From Pontibacter actiniarum (lineage in GTDB: Bacteria; Bacteroidota; Bacteroidia; Cytophagales; Hymenobacteraceae), in NCBI RefSeq assembly GCF_003585765.1, contig NZ_CP021235.1:2728001-2792000 (forward strand): a stretch of 64,000 bases of DNA, in the 5' to 3' direction. The translations under genes and the position numbers were made by a program. Shown one piece after another: positions 43,554 to 52,872 of this stretch. Positions within the stretch are counted from its first letter, which is position 1. The number at the start of each line of letters is the position of its first letter. Below the pieces are notes generated by a model. That model saw only the letters and a program-made list of their open reading frames with translations, made no database searches and was not told the DNA's origin.

Positions 43554-44360
43554 ATGAAACTGAACCTGAAACGCCCCATCGTTTTTTTTGACCTGGAAAC
43601 CACCGGTACCGACATCAGCAAGGACCGCATCGTGGAGCTGAGCGCCCTGAAGATAATGCCCAACGGGGAGGAGATCCTGAAGACGCGCCGCATCAACCCC
43701 ACCATCCCGATTCCGCTGGAGTCTAGCCTGATCCACAAGATCTACGACGAGGATGTGGCCGACTGCCCTACCTTTAAGCAGATCGCCAAAGACTTCGACA
43801 AGTTTCTGGAAGGCTGTGACCTGGGAGGCTATAATGTGCTGCGGTTCGATATTCCGCTGCTGGCCGAGGAGTTTCTGCGCTGCGATGTGGACTTTGACAT
43901 TGAGAACCGCCACATTGTGGACGCCTGCCGTATTTTCCACCAGATGGAGCAGCGCACCCTGTCGGCGGCCTACAAGTTCTACTGCAACAAGCAGCTGGAC
44001 AACGCCCACAGTGCAGAGGCAGACACCGTGGCCACCTACCACATCCTGATGGCGCAGCTGGACCATTACAAGGAAGCGCCGTTTGAGACCTCCGAGGGAA
44101 TTACGGAGTACCCGGTGCAGAACGATATGTCCGCGCTGCACAAGTTCACCTTCCAGAAAACGGCAGACCTTTCCGGCCGCATCGTCTATAATAACTCCGG
44201 GCAGGAGGTGTTTAACTTCGGCAAGTATAAAAACGTGCCTGTGGAGGATGTGCTCAAGAAAGAACCGAGCTACTACGACTGGATGATGAAGGGCGAGTTC
44301 CCGCTCTACACGAAAAAGGTGCTGACCCGCATCAGGCTCCGCAACATGCAAATGTCCTAA
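43554..44360 (+). CDS. 3'-5' exonuclease, DnaQ-like DEDDh family
   Basis: The 268-residue protein has the DEDDh exonuclease motifs. Exo I is VFFDLETTGTD (10-20), Exo II GYNVLRFDIPLL, and Exo III NAHSAEADTVAT with the catalytic His and Asp. A C-terminal 80-residue extension with FNFGKYKNVPVEDVLKKEP is seen in Bacteroidota relatives. It could proofread or repair DNA, or trim RNA. It starts 3 bases after the Mpl stop, so they are probably one operon. A very strong palindromic terminator follows. Confidence 0.93.
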   Translation: MKLNLKRPIVFFDLETTGTDISKDRIVELSALKIMPNGEEILKTRRINPTIPIPLESSLIHKIYDEDVADCPTFKQIAKDFDKFLEGCDLGGYNVLRFDIPLLAEEFLRCDVDFDIENRHIVDACRIFHQMEQRTLSAAYKFYCNKQLDNAHSAEADTVATYHILMAQLDHYKEAPFETSEGITEYPVQNDMSALHKFTFQKTADLSGRIVYNNSGQEVFNFGKYKNVPVEDVLKKEPSYYDWMMKGEFPLYTKKVLTRIRLRNMQMS

Positions 44361-44374
44361 GGCTGCAATCCTTC

Positions 44375-44420
44375 CAACAGAAAAGGGCCGCTGTACATGT
44401 ACAGCGGCCCTTTTCTGTTG
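44375..44420. terminator. perfect palindromic terminator
   Basis: A 46-base perfect palindrome (arms of 23, core GGGCCGCTGTACATGTACAG) with T-rich flanks lies between the convergent exonuclease and lipoprotein genes. Confidence 0.9.
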
Positions 44421-44448
44421 AAAGGACTATGTGACGTATAAAGAGCGG

Positions 44449-45078
44449 CTACCTTTTGCCTGCCCCCCTGCCCTCTCGGGTAGACCGGAGCACCGGCACA
44501 TCCTTCAGCAGGGTGTTTTTCTCTGTAAACCTGTGCTCGCAGTTATTGCCCGGTGCCCTGGAGGAGCACTCGCAGCCTGTAATGCGGTTGCCGGAGAAAG
44601 TAAAATAGCAGAAACCACAGCCGGCAGACGACTTGCACATGTGTTTGGCGCCGTTGCTGCTCAGGTACAGGCTGTTGTCAGCCGCCAGGTCCAGCTCCAG
44701 CGCCATGCTTCTGAAAGCGCCGTTCTGCATCCCTAAGCCCACCAGGTAGTAGGCCGGCTCGTCCTCCTTCGTCTCCTGCACTTTGCGGATCATCACCTTG
44801 TCTACCACGGTGCCGTCTCCGAACTCGCGGATAAACGGCTGCATCAGCTGTGTGGTGGGCACAATATAGTCCACGCTGTCGAACACGACCTGGGCCAGCA
44901 GCCGGCCGTCGTACGGCGGCGGCGCCTCCGGCCCCTCAGGGTCGGTGCTTGCCTCTTCCTGTATAAACTCCCGGCCCGAGCAGCCGGCGGCGGCTACCGC
45001 CAGGAAAAGCAGCAGGTATAAAAAGTGTCCGAACTTAAGGGCAGCAAAGGGCGTGCTGCTTTTTTTGATTCCGTCCAT
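44449..45078 (-). CDS. cysteine-containing lipoprotein of unknown function
   Basis: The 209-residue protein has a lipoprotein signal (FLYLLLFLAVAAAGC, Cys33). An acidic Pro-rich linker follows, then a beta-rich domain. It contains a cluster of six Cys near 150-185 (HMCKSSAGCGFCYFTF, ITGCECSSR, NNCEH) that could form disulfides or bind metal. It ends basic. No family recognised. It lies 14 bases downstream of the M48 protease gene, so the two are probably one operon. Confidence 0.75.
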   Translation of the reverse strand: MDGIKKSSTPFAALKFGHFLYLLLFLAVAAAGCSGREFIQEEASTDPEGPEAPPPYDGRLLAQVVFDSVDYIVPTTQLMQPFIREFGDGTVVDKVMIRKVQETKEDEPAYYLVGLGMQNGAFRSMALELDLAADNSLYLSSNGAKHMCKSSAGCGFCYFTFSGNRITGCECSSRAPGNNCEHRFTEKNTLLKDVPVLRSTREGRGAGKR

Positions 45079-45092
45079 GCAGGTGTGTTGTG

Positions 45093-45890
45093 TTATCTGG
45101 CCTTGTAATACTTCAGCGCCTCCGGCATGTGCTCCCTCAGGGCAGCCTGCCTGGTGCCGGCGCTTGGGTGGGTAGAAAGGAACTCAGGCGGCGCCTGCCC
45201 CCCGCTTTCCGCCTCCATTCGCTGCCAGAAAGATACAGCTTCTTCTGGATTATATCCAGCCATGGCCATAAAAATCAGCCCCAGCCGGTCAGCCTCCGAC
45301 TCCTGCGTGCGGCCGTACTTTAACAGGCCCAGCTGGGAGCCAACGCCATACACCGACATCAGCAGGTTCTGTGCCGTGCCCGGCTGGGCACCGGCGAGTG
45401 CCGACAGTGTCTGGCCTCCAAACTGCTGCGCCAGCTGCTGGCTCATGCGCTCGTTGCCGTGCTTGGCAATGGCGTGGGCAATCTCGTGGCCCATCACCAC
45501 GGCAAGCCCCGTCTCGTTTTGCGCCACAGGCAGAAGGCCGGTATATACCACCGTCTTACCACCGGCCATGGCGAAGGCGTTCACCTGGTCGTCCTGCACC
45601 AGGTTAAACTCCCACTGGAAACCCGCCAGCTCGTCCTGCAGCCCGTTGGCGGCCATGTAGCGCTCCACTGCGTTCTGGATGCGCTGCCCCACGCGCTTCA
45701 CCATGGCCGTGGCCTGCGCGTCCCGAGACAGCTTGTTCTCGGCTAGGAATTGGTCATAGGCATCGTAGCTCAGCGACTGCATCTGCGCATCAGACACCAG
45801 GTTTAGCTGGCGGCGGCCCGTAATCGGCACCGTGGTACATGCTGCCAGCATCACCACGGCAACTATAAAAGCAATTGATTTCTTGTACAT
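45093..45890 (-). CDS. M48-family lipoprotein metalloprotease
   Basis: The 265-residue protein has a lipobox ending LAAC (Cys18). The M48 zinc motif HEIAH follows at 135-139, then the third ligand in ESEADRLGLIFMAMAGY. GGKTVVYTGLLP before the zinc helix is typical of M48 periplasmic proteases (BepA/LoiP-like). Such enzymes degrade misfolded outer-membrane proteins. It has no TPR tail, unlike BepA. The lipoprotein gene follows at 14 bases. Confidence 0.92.
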   Translation of the reverse strand: MYKKSIAFIVAVVMLAACTTVPITGRRQLNLVSDAQMQSLSYDAYDQFLAENKLSRDAQATAMVKRVGQRIQNAVERYMAANGLQDELAGFQWEFNLVQDDQVNAFAMAGGKTVVYTGLLPVAQNETGLAVVMGHEIAHAIAKHGNERMSQQLAQQFGGQTLSALAGAQPGTAQNLLMSVYGVGSQLGLLKYGRTQESEADRLGLIFMAMAGYNPEEAVSFWQRMEAESGGQAPPEFLSTHPSAGTRQAALREHMPEALKYYKAR

Positions 45891-46259
45891 CGTTCTAAAA
45901 TTTAGTGGCTACTAAAAAACCGGATTCAAATTTTGAACCAATTTTTCAAAAACCAAGCATTTATACATGGTTAAATTAACATAACTATATACTTACATTC
46001 GAAGTATGCTGTCATGCGCACTCACTACCGGCGCGACACAGGGTGCCGCACCTGTTCAGGTATACGTCACGGTGCATTTAAAATGTTATAGTGCCCCAGG
46101 CGGATACTAAATGTACGGCTACGCGGTTACAGGAGGTAGAACGAGAGACGGCAGGCCCTAATCCGGCGGATAAAATTTACCGCCCTTTTGCTGGGCCTCT
46201 ACGTTAAAAGTCCTATTTTTGAAAACATAACAGAAGACAAAACAGCTAACGCCCTTTAC
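45891..46259. other. 369-base AT-rich divergent spacer
   Basis: The spacer lies between the M48 gene and the FAH-family gene. The left half is AT-rich without a recognised element for M48. The right half holds the FAH promoter at 46214-46221. No small gene or RNA structure seen. Confidence 0.6.
46214..46221 (+). promoter_or_regulatory. -7 element TATTTTTG before the FAH-family gene
   Basis: TATTTTTG matches TAnnTTTG, 38 bases before ATG 46260, and supports that start over the in-frame one at 46188. Confidence 0.6.
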
Positions 46260-46871
46260 ATGAAGATACTTGCCATCGGCAGAAACTATGCCGAGCACAT
46301 TGCAGAGCTTAAGAATGAGGTTCCGGACGAGCCTGTGATCTTTTTCAAGCCCGACACAGCCGTGCTCCGTAACAACGAGCCGTTTTACTACCCCGAGTAT
46401 TCCAACGACGTGCACTACGAGGTGGAGCTGCTCCTGCGCATCGGCCGGGAGGGCAAAAACATCGAGAAGAAGTTCGCGCACAAGTACTACGACGCAATCG
46501 GCCTGGGCATTGACTTTACCGCCCGCGACCTGCAGGCAAAGGCGAAGGCCAAAGGCCTGCCCTGGACGCTGGCCAAGGGCTTTAACGGCTCCGCGCCAGT
46601 CTCTGAGTTTCTGCCGCTGGCTGACTTCCCGGACCTGCAGAACATCGGCTTCCGCCTGGAAGTGAACGGGGAAACGAAGCAGCGGGGCAACTCCGGCATG
46701 ATGCTCTACGACTTCGACGATATCATCGCTTACATTTCAAAGTTCATCACCCTGAAGAAAGGGGACATCATTTACACGGGAACACCCGAGGGCGTAGGCC
46801 CTGTTAAAATAGGAGACAGACTGGAAGGATATGTTGAAGATAAGAAACTCCTCAATTTTGAAGTTAAATAA
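46260..46871 (+). CDS. fumarylacetoacetate hydrolase (FAH) family protein
   Basis: The 203-residue protein has the FAH fold core. MKILAIGRNYAEHIAELKNE is at the start, PVIFFKPDTAV follows, HYEVELLLRIGREG holds the metal-binding Glu pair, and IGLGIDFTARDLQAKAKAKG and TPEGVGPVKIGDRLEG come later. Short single-domain members are acylpyruvate or oxaloacetate tautomerase/hydrolase-like. The Glu/Asp metal ligands look intact. Its stop lies 41 bases inside the M23 gene if that gene starts at its ATG. Confidence 0.9.
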   Translation: MKILAIGRNYAEHIAELKNEVPDEPVIFFKPDTAVLRNNEPFYYPEYSNDVHYEVELLLRIGREGKNIEKKFAHKYYDAIGLGIDFTARDLQAKAKAKGLPWTLAKGFNGSAPVSEFLPLADFPDLQNIGFRLEVNGETKQRGNSGMMLYDFDDIIAYISKFITLKKGDIIYTGTPEGVGPVKIGDRLEGYVEDKKLLNFEVK

Positions 46872-48774
46872 GAAGCAGCTAGCCACGGCTGTACTTGCCC
46901 TGTTTACCGCCTGGGGTGCCGAGGCGCAGGCTCCTCCAGCCGCGCCGTCAGCCCCTGCGGAGTCAAATTATTTTCTGTTCCCGATTAAGCCCGGGGAGCG
47001 CAACTACCTGTCCGGCACGATGGGGGAGATTCGCTCTAACCACTTCCACGGCGGCCTGGACATAAAAACGGAGCAGCGCGTGGGGCTGCCGGTGCATGCC
47101 GCCGCGGACGGTTATGTGTCGCGGGTAAAGCAGTCCAGCTACGGCTACGGCAACATCATCTACATTACCCATCCGAACGGGCTGGTAACCACGTACGCGC
47201 ACCTGCTGGAGTACTACAAACCGCTGGCCGCCTACATGCTGCAGAAACAGTACGAGAAGCAGGCCTTTGACCTGGAGCTGTTTCCGGAGCCGGGGCAGTT
47301 CCCTGTGAAGCGCGGCGAGGTGATCGGCCTGTCCGGCAACACCGGGGGCTCAGGAGGGCCGCACCTGCACTTCGAGATCCGAGACAAGCAGGACCGCCTG
47401 TACAACCCGCTCAAGTATAAGTTCTCGGAGGTGATCGACACCACGCCGCCGGACATCTACAGCCTGGGCATTTCGCCGCTCAACATCTACGCCCGCGTAA
47501 ACAATGAGTTCAGCCGCGAAGAGCTGCGCACCAAACAGGTGGGCTCCAACTACAGCATAGCAGACACCGTGTACGCGCACGGCCTGATCGGGCTGGAGCT
47601 GCAGACGATTGACCGCCTGGACGGTGCCGCGAATAAAAACGGCACGCAGGAGGTAACCCTGGTGGTGAACGGGGAGGAACTCTACCGCCACTACATCGAC
47701 CAGGTGCCCTTCGAGCTGTCGCGGCAGGTGTCGCAGCACATCAACTACAACCAGTACAAAATGCGCGGGCGCACATTCCAGAAGGCCTTTGTGGACTATG
47801 GCAACGACCTGCCGCTCTACAAGACCAAGGAGCGCGACGGGCGCCTGACGGTGCAACCGGATTCGGTGTACAAAGTACAGCTGGTGGCCCGCGACTCTTA
47901 CAACAACGTCTCAACGCTCAGCTTTGTGGTGAAGGGGCAGAAGCCCACGTTTACCCAAACGGTGGCCGCCAACGTTAAAAAGCCGGCCCTGGACTACGAG
48001 ATCATGGGAAACGTGCTCAAGATAAGCGCCACCGACACCAATGCCACCCCGCAGAACATTGAACTGTATGTGGGTAACCAGGCACTGATGCTGGTGCCGA
48101 GCTATATGAAGAACTCCACCTCCGTGAGCCTCTACGACCTGCGCGCCGGCCTGCCGGACTCCATGCGCTTCTGCGGGTTGAGCACCGACTTTAAGCTGAA
48201 GCGGATGGTGCCGCCGGGCAAGGATTTCATGTTCTCGAACCGCGACATGAAGGTGCAGTTTGACAAGGAGTCGCTCTACGACACGCTGTACCTGCAAACA
48301 GACCTGGACAAGGGCGTGTACACGATCGGCGACTACTTTACGCCCCTGCACAAGGCGATGAAGGTGACCATCCGGCCCGACACCGCTGGCCTGGACCTGG
48401 GCAAGGCCGCCGTATACTTCCTGGGCACCGGCCGCGGCCGTGGCTACACCGGCGGCAAGTGGGAGGGCAACACCATCACCTTCACCACCAAAAACATGGG
48501 CAAGTTCAAAGTGCTCGAAGACACCAGGCCCCCGTACATCAGGCTGGTGAGCAAGAGCCGCAACGGCATCAGCTTTAAGGTATCAGACGATCTCTCGGGC
48601 CTGAACTCTTTTGACGCCTGGGTGGACGGCAAGTGGATTCTGATGAAGTATGAGCACAAAACCGCCACCATCTGGTCTGAAAAGCTAGACAAAAGTGTAC
48701 CTTTGTCGGGTGAAGTAATTCTGAAGGTAAAGGATAACGCCGGCAACGAGGCCACCTATACGGGCAGGATATAA
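46831..48774 (+). CDS. secreted M23 (LytM-type) peptidoglycan peptidase with C-terminal beta domains
   Basis: The 647-residue protein has a signal peptide (LATAVLALFTAWGAEAQA). The M23 domain has HFHGGLDI and GPHLHFEIRD zinc motifs. A long tail of Ig-like strands follows (for example VVKGQKPTFTQTV and DDLSGLNSFDAWVDGK). M23 enzymes cut cross-bridges in peptidoglycan. With ATG 46831 it overlaps FAH by 41 bases. An in-frame TTG at 46858 (giving MKLNKKQLATAV) leaves only a 14-base overlap and a cleaner signal peptide, so it may be the real start. Confidence 0.92.
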   Translation: MLKIRNSSILKLNKKQLATAVLALFTAWGAEAQAPPAAPSAPAESNYFLFPIKPGERNYLSGTMGEIRSNHFHGGLDIKTEQRVGLPVHAAADGYVSRVKQSSYGYGNIIYITHPNGLVTTYAHLLEYYKPLAAYMLQKQYEKQAFDLELFPEPGQFPVKRGEVIGLSGNTGGSGGPHLHFEIRDKQDRLYNPLKYKFSEVIDTTPPDIYSLGISPLNIYARVNNEFSREELRTKQVGSNYSIADTVYAHGLIGLELQTIDRLDGAANKNGTQEVTLVVNGEELYRHYIDQVPFELSRQVSQHINYNQYKMRGRTFQKAFVDYGNDLPLYKTKERDGRLTVQPDSVYKVQLVARDSYNNVSTLSFVVKGQKPTFTQTVAANVKKPALDYEIMGNVLKISATDTNATPQNIELYVGNQALMLVPSYMKNSTSVSLYDLRAGLPDSMRFCGLSTDFKLKRMVPPGKDFMFSNRDMKVQFDKESLYDTLYLQTDLDKGVYTIGDYFTPLHKAMKVTIRPDTAGLDLGKAAVYFLGTGRGRGYTGGKWEGNTITFTTKNMGKFKVLEDTRPPYIRLVSKSRNGISFKVSDDLSGLNSFDAWVDGKWILMKYEHKTATIWSEKLDKSVPLSGEVILKVKDNAGNEATYTGRI

Positions 48775-48870
48775 GTTTTGAAGCACGACACACGCATCAC
48801 GATTCAAGACTTGAATTACCTCGTGGTACGTGCGTCGTGATTCTTGATACGAAATAGCGAACGATTAACT

Positions 48871-49320
48871 ATGCAACTGAACACCGGAGACAAAGCACCC
48901 GAATTCGAAGGCAAAGACCAGAACGGCAATACGGTAAAGCTGAGCGACTACCGCGGCAAAAAGGTGATCCTGTACTTCTACCCGAAGGACAACACCAGCG
49001 GCTGCACCGCCCAGGCCTGCAACCTGCGCGATAACTACACAGGCCTGCAGCAGCAGGGCTACGAGGTAATCGGGGTGAGCACCGACAGCGAGAAGTCTCA
49101 CCAGAACTTTATCGGCAAGCACGAGCTGCCCTTTACGCTCATAGCCGATACCGATAAGCAGATCGTGGAGCAGTACGGCGTGTGGCAGGAAAAATCGATG
49201 TACGGCCGCAAGTACATGGGCACCATGCGCTACACCTTTGTGATCGATGAGAACGGCCTGATACAGGACATCATTACGAAGGTGAAAACGAAAGAGCACG
49301 CCGCTCAGATCCTCAAGTAA
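48871..49320 (+). CDS. bcp: thiol peroxidase, BCP/PrxQ-type peroxiredoxin
   Basis: The 149-residue peroxiredoxin has the catalytic KDNTSGCTAQACNLRD, with peroxidatic Cys45 and resolving Cys50 (PrxQ spacing of five). FTLIADTDKQIVEQYGVW and TFVIDENGLIQ follow. It reduces H2O2 and organic peroxides with thioredoxin. ATG 48871 is chosen over an in-frame start nine codons earlier, which lacks the typical MxLNxGDKAP beginning. It has its own terminator. Confidence 0.95.
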   Translation: MQLNTGDKAPEFEGKDQNGNTVKLSDYRGKKVILYFYPKDNTSGCTAQACNLRDNYTGLQQQGYEVIGVSTDSEKSHQNFIGKHELPFTLIADTDKQIVEQYGVWQEKSMYGRKYMGTMRYTFVIDENGLIQDIITKVKTKEHAAQILK

Positions 49321-49334
49321 CAGAGCAAACATGC

Positions 49335-49372
49335 AAACGCAGCTATCCGACCAAGGTGGCTGCGTTTTTTTT
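49335..49372 (+). terminator. terminator after the peroxiredoxin gene
   Basis: AAACGCAGC (49335-49343) pairs with GCTGCGTTT (49359-49367), extended by a TTTTTT run. Confidence 0.8.
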
Positions 49373-49483
49373 GTTATATTTACCCTTGCGAAGGCCCTAA
49401 GCTTCACTTACTCAAGCATAAAGCCAACGTACAACAAGTGAGGAAAACCTTTATTCAATCCATAATTCTTTAACTTACAAACT

Positions 49484-50341
49484 GTGAATCCACACAATCA
49501 AAGCATTGACGAGCTGAAGCAGACCGCCGCACAAGTACGCCGCGACATCGTGCGCATGGTGCATGCCGTTAACTCTGGCCACCCGGGCGGCTCCCTGGGC
49601 TGTACAGACTACCTCGTGTCGCTCTACTTCCGCGTGATGAACTACAGCACCGACTTCACGATGGACGGCAAAGGCGAAGACCTGTTCTTCCTGTCCAACG
49701 GCCACATCTCCCCTGTCTTTTACAGCACGCTGGCCCGCGCCGGTTTCTTTGATGTAGCAGAGCTTGCCACTTTCCGCAAACTGAACTCCAGGCTGCAGGG
49801 CCACCCGACCACCCACGAAGGGCTTCCGGGCGTGCGCATTGCATCCGGCTCCCTGGGCCAGGGGCTTTCTGCCGCAGTTGGTGCCGCACAGGCAAAGAAG
49901 CTTAACAACGACGACAGCCTGGTGTACGTGCTGATGGGCGACGGAGAGTTGGAGGAAGGCCAGATCTGGGAGGCGGCCATGTATGCCCCGCACCACAAGG
50001 TGGATAACCTGATTGCCACGGTGGACCGCAACGGCCAGCAGATTGACGGCTCGACGGAGGAAGTAATGCACCTGGGCGACCTGCGCGCTAAGTTCGAGGC
50101 CTTTGGCTGGCACGTGCTGGAAGCCGACGGAAACAACTTTGAGCTGCTGCTGCCTGCACTGGAAGAAGCCAAAGCCGCAACAGGCAAGGGCAAGCCGGTT
50201 ATCATCCTGATGAACACAGAAATGGGTTACGGGGTAGATTTCATGATGGGCTCTCACAAATGGCATGGCGTGGCTCCGAACGACGAGCAGCTGGAGATCG
50301 CCCTGCAGCAGCTGGCCGTTAACGTAGCCGCTGACTATTAA
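49484..50341 (+). CDS. transketolase, N-terminal subunit
   Basis: The 285-residue protein is the N-terminal (thiamine-diphosphate-binding pyrophosphate) half of a split transketolase. HPGGSLGCTDYLVSLYF (27-43) is followed by LFFLSNGHISPVFYS and the ThDP/metal motif VLMGDGELEEGQIWEAA and the NLIATVDRNGQ stretch. It works with the C-terminal subunit at 51825 in the pentose phosphate pathway. The start is GTG 49484, giving NPHNQSIDELKQ, as in relatives. A VWA gene separates the two halves. Confidence 0.94.
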   Translation: MNPHNQSIDELKQTAAQVRRDIVRMVHAVNSGHPGGSLGCTDYLVSLYFRVMNYSTDFTMDGKGEDLFFLSNGHISPVFYSTLARAGFFDVAELATFRKLNSRLQGHPTTHEGLPGVRIASGSLGQGLSAAVGAAQAKKLNNDDSLVYVLMGDGELEEGQIWEAAMYAPHHKVDNLIATVDRNGQQIDGSTEEVMHLGDLRAKFEAFGWHVLEADGNNFELLLPALEEAKAATGKGKPVIILMNTEMGYGVDFMMGSHKWHGVAPNDEQLEIALQQLAVNVAADY

Positions 50342-50388
50342 TTTATACTTTAGGGCCAAAAACCCGTCTGTCTTCCGGTGGTAGTATA

Positions 50389-51774
50389 ATGGCAAACTGG
50401 TGCACGCGAATGGTAGCCTTGCTTTTGTTGCTGATGCTCTCGGCAGCACAGGCCTCTTTTGCCCAGGACGGTAAGCCCAAAACGCGCATCCTCTTCCTGC
50501 TGGATGCCTCGGGGAGCATGCTGGCGAAGTGGGAAGGCAGCGACCGCATGGAGGTGGCTAAGAACCTGCTGGCGCACCTGGTAGACTCCCTGGACCGCCA
50601 CGAGAACGTGGAGGTGGCACTGCGGGTGTACGGGCACCAGTTTGGCCGCGAGCGCAACGACTGTAAGGACACGAAGCTGGAGGTGGCTTTCGGAGAGGAT
50701 AACGCTGAGGCCATCAAGAAGAAGCTGGTGGAGATTGTGCCACGTGGAAACACGCCCATCACGTACTCGCTGCAGCAGGCGGCGGGCGATTTCCCGGAAG
50801 AGCGTTCGCGCAACGTGCTCATCCTGATAACGGACGGTCTGGAATCCTGCGGCGGCGACCCTTGCGCCACATCGGAGGCCCTGCAGAAAAAGCGGATTTT
50901 CCTGCGCCCCTTCGTAATCGGCATCGGCATAGAGCCGCAGCACGAGAAGCAGTTAAGCTGCATCGGCCAGTACTTTAACGCTGCCGATGTCGAGACGTTT
51001 GAGACGGTGCTCACCGAGATTGTGACGCAGGCGCTGAGCCAGACCACCGTAAGCGTAGAGCTGCTCGATGACCAGAACCGGCCAACGGAGACAAACGTGA
51101 ACATGACGTTTGTAAATGCGCTGACCGGCGAAGCCGAGTATAACTACGTGCACTACCTGGATGGTAAGGGCAAGCCAGACGTGCTGGATGTGGACGCGCT
51201 CCTACCCTACCACCTGCAGGTAAACACCGTGCCGCCGGTGCTGGAGCGCAACCTCAACATCACGCCCGGTAAACACAACGTGGTGAAGGTACAAGCGCCC
51301 CAGGGTGAGTTATACCTGCGCCAGGACGGCCCTTCGCCCTACGGGCAGCTGAATGCCATTGTGCGCCAGGCCGGCTCGGACGAGACACTGAACGTGCAGC
51401 GCTTCGGCAACAGCCAAAAGTACCTGACCGGCAAGTATGACCTGGAGATCCTGACGATGCCGCGCATGCAGCTCAAAGGGGTAACGCTGGAGCAGGGGAA
51501 AACCAACACGGTGACCATTCCGCCGCCGGGCCAGTTGGCCATCCCCTCGCAGGTGCAGGGCTTTGGCGGCGTGTATGAGCTGGTGGAAGGCGGAGGCCAG
51601 CGCTGGCTCTGCAACTTACCGGAAGACAACAGCAAAGTGACCCTTGCCCTGCAGCCGGGCAAGTATAAATTAGTGTACCGTATGAAATCAGCCCAGTCGA
51701 GCAAGTTCACCTTTGTACAGGACTTCACTATTCGGTCGGGCGCCACAACAACCGTTAAAATTTTCAACAGATAA
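50389..51774 (+). CDS. secreted VWA-domain protein between transketolase halves
   Basis: The 461-residue protein has a signal peptide (LLLLLMLSAAQASFAQ, 11-26). A VWA domain follows with an intact MIDAS motif LLDASGSM (37-44) and a matching NVLILITDGLESCGG. A C-terminal half of beta strands comes after it. It probably binds metal-dependent ligands in the envelope. The place between the two transketolase subunit genes is unexpected; spacing is 47 bases from tktN and 50 to tktC, so all three could be one transcript or a late insertion. Confidence 0.88.
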   Translation: MANWCTRMVALLLLLMLSAAQASFAQDGKPKTRILFLLDASGSMLAKWEGSDRMEVAKNLLAHLVDSLDRHENVEVALRVYGHQFGRERNDCKDTKLEVAFGEDNAEAIKKKLVEIVPRGNTPITYSLQQAAGDFPEERSRNVLILITDGLESCGGDPCATSEALQKKRIFLRPFVIGIGIEPQHEKQLSCIGQYFNAADVETFETVLTEIVTQALSQTTVSVELLDDQNRPTETNVNMTFVNALTGEAEYNYVHYLDGKGKPDVLDVDALLPYHLQVNTVPPVLERNLNITPGKHNVVKVQAPQGELYLRQDGPSPYGQLNAIVRQAGSDETLNVQRFGNSQKYLTGKYDLEILTMPRMQLKGVTLEQGKTNTVTIPPPGQLAIPSQVQGFGGVYELVEGGGQRWLCNLPEDNSKVTLALQPGKYKLVYRMKSAQSSKFTFVQDFTIRSGATTTVKIFNR

Positions 51775-51777
51775 TAA

Positions 51778-51803
51778 AACGCGCATGCCGCGGCATACGC
51801 GTT
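51778..51803 (+). terminator. possible weak terminator after the VWA gene
   Basis: AACGCG and CGCGTT enclose a GC-rich palindromic centre (ATGCCGCGGCAT). Few T follow, so it may be a weak terminator or an attenuator before the transketolase C-terminal gene. Confidence 0.35.
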
Positions 51804-51824
51804 CTTCCTGACCTTAAGAAGAAT

Positions 51825-52793
51825 ATGATAAAGATGAAAGAGTATACTTATACAGAGAAAAAAGACACGCGCTCCGGCTTTGGGGACGGTCTGCTGGAGG
51901 TTGGACGCCAGAACCCCAACGTGGTAGGCCTTTGCGCCGACCTGATCGGCTCCCTGAAAATGGGCGCTTTCCAGAAAGAGTTCCCGGAGCGCTTCTTCCA
52001 GGTGGGTATCGCAGAGGCGAACATGATGGGCCTTGCCGCCGGTATGACCATTGGCGGTAAGATCCCGTACACCGGTACGTTTGCCAACTTCTCAACGGGC
52101 CGCGTATACGACCAAATCCGTCAGTCTATCGCCTACTCCGGTAAAAACGTGAAGATCTGTGCTTCGCACGCTGGCCTCACCCTGGGTGAGGACGGTGCCA
52201 CGCACCAGATCCTGGAAGACATCGGCATGATGAAAATGCTGCCGGGCATGACCGTTATCAACCCGTGCGACTACAACCAGACCAAAGCCGCCACCATTGC
52301 CATCGCCGAGTACGACGGGCCGGTGTACCTGCGCTTCGGCCGCCCGGTTGTGCCTATTTTCACGCCTGCAGACCAGAAGTTCGAAATCGGCAAAGCGGTG
52401 ATGCTCAACGAGGGAACTGACGTGAGTATCTTTGCGACAGGCCACCTGGTGTGGAAAGCCATCCTCGCCGGTCAAATCCTGGCCGACAAAGGCATCTCTG
52501 CAGAGATCATCAACATTCACACCATCAAGCCACTGGATACAGAGGCCGTACTGGCATCGGTTGCTAAAACAGGCTGTGTGGTATCGGCTGAGGAGCACAA
52601 CCGCATCGGCGGCCTCGGCGATAGCATTGCGCAGGCATTGGCTACAAGCAAGCCGGCTCCGCAGGAGTATGTGGCTGTAAACGATACCTTTGGCGAGTCT
52701 GGCACACCGGAGCAGCTGATGGAGAAGTACGGCCTGAGCGAAAACGACATTGTGGCTGCCGCCGAACGCGCTATCAGCAGAAAGAACGGCTAA
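51825..52793 (+). CDS. transketolase, C-terminal subunit
   Basis: The 322-residue protein is the C-terminal half of the split transketolase. It holds the pyrimidine-binding part with FFQVGIAEANMMGLAAGM (62-79), ASHAGLTLGEDGATHQ, and YLRFGRPVVPIF. A transketolase C-terminal domain ends it, with VSAEEHNRIGGLGDSIAQ. It must pair with the N-terminal subunit for activity. ATG 51834 is an equally likely start. A strong terminator follows at 52837. Confidence 0.95.
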   Translation: MIKMKEYTYTEKKDTRSGFGDGLLEVGRQNPNVVGLCADLIGSLKMGAFQKEFPERFFQVGIAEANMMGLAAGMTIGGKIPYTGTFANFSTGRVYDQIRQSIAYSGKNVKICASHAGLTLGEDGATHQILEDIGMMKMLPGMTVINPCDYNQTKAATIAIAEYDGPVYLRFGRPVVPIFTPADQKFEIGKAVMLNEGTDVSIFATGHLVWKAILAGQILADKGISAEIINIHTIKPLDTEAVLASVAKTGCVVSAEEHNRIGGLGDSIAQALATSKPAPQEYVAVNDTFGESGTPEQLMEKYGLSENDIVAAAERAISRKNG

Positions 52794-52836
52794 AGCGCAA
52801 GCAGCGCTGTTGCTTCGGCAACGATAGCTTACCATA

Positions 52837-52872
52837 GAAAAGAGCCGCAGGAGGTTTCCTGCGGCTCTTTTC
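52837..52872 (+). terminator. terminator after transketolase C-terminal gene
   Basis: GAAAAGAGCCGCAGGA (52837-52852) pairs perfectly with TCCTGCGGCTCTTTTC (52857-52872), followed by a T run. Confidence 0.9.

Noticed and set aside
42105..44351. A very long open minus-strand frame (748 codons) opposite mpl and the exonuclease
   Set aside because: It mirrors the GC-rich coding bias of the two real genes, has no recognisable domain and would cover two firmly identified genes.
49475..50449. Open minus-strand frame opposite the transketolase N-terminal gene
   Set aside because: Shadow; the transketolase motifs define the coding strand.
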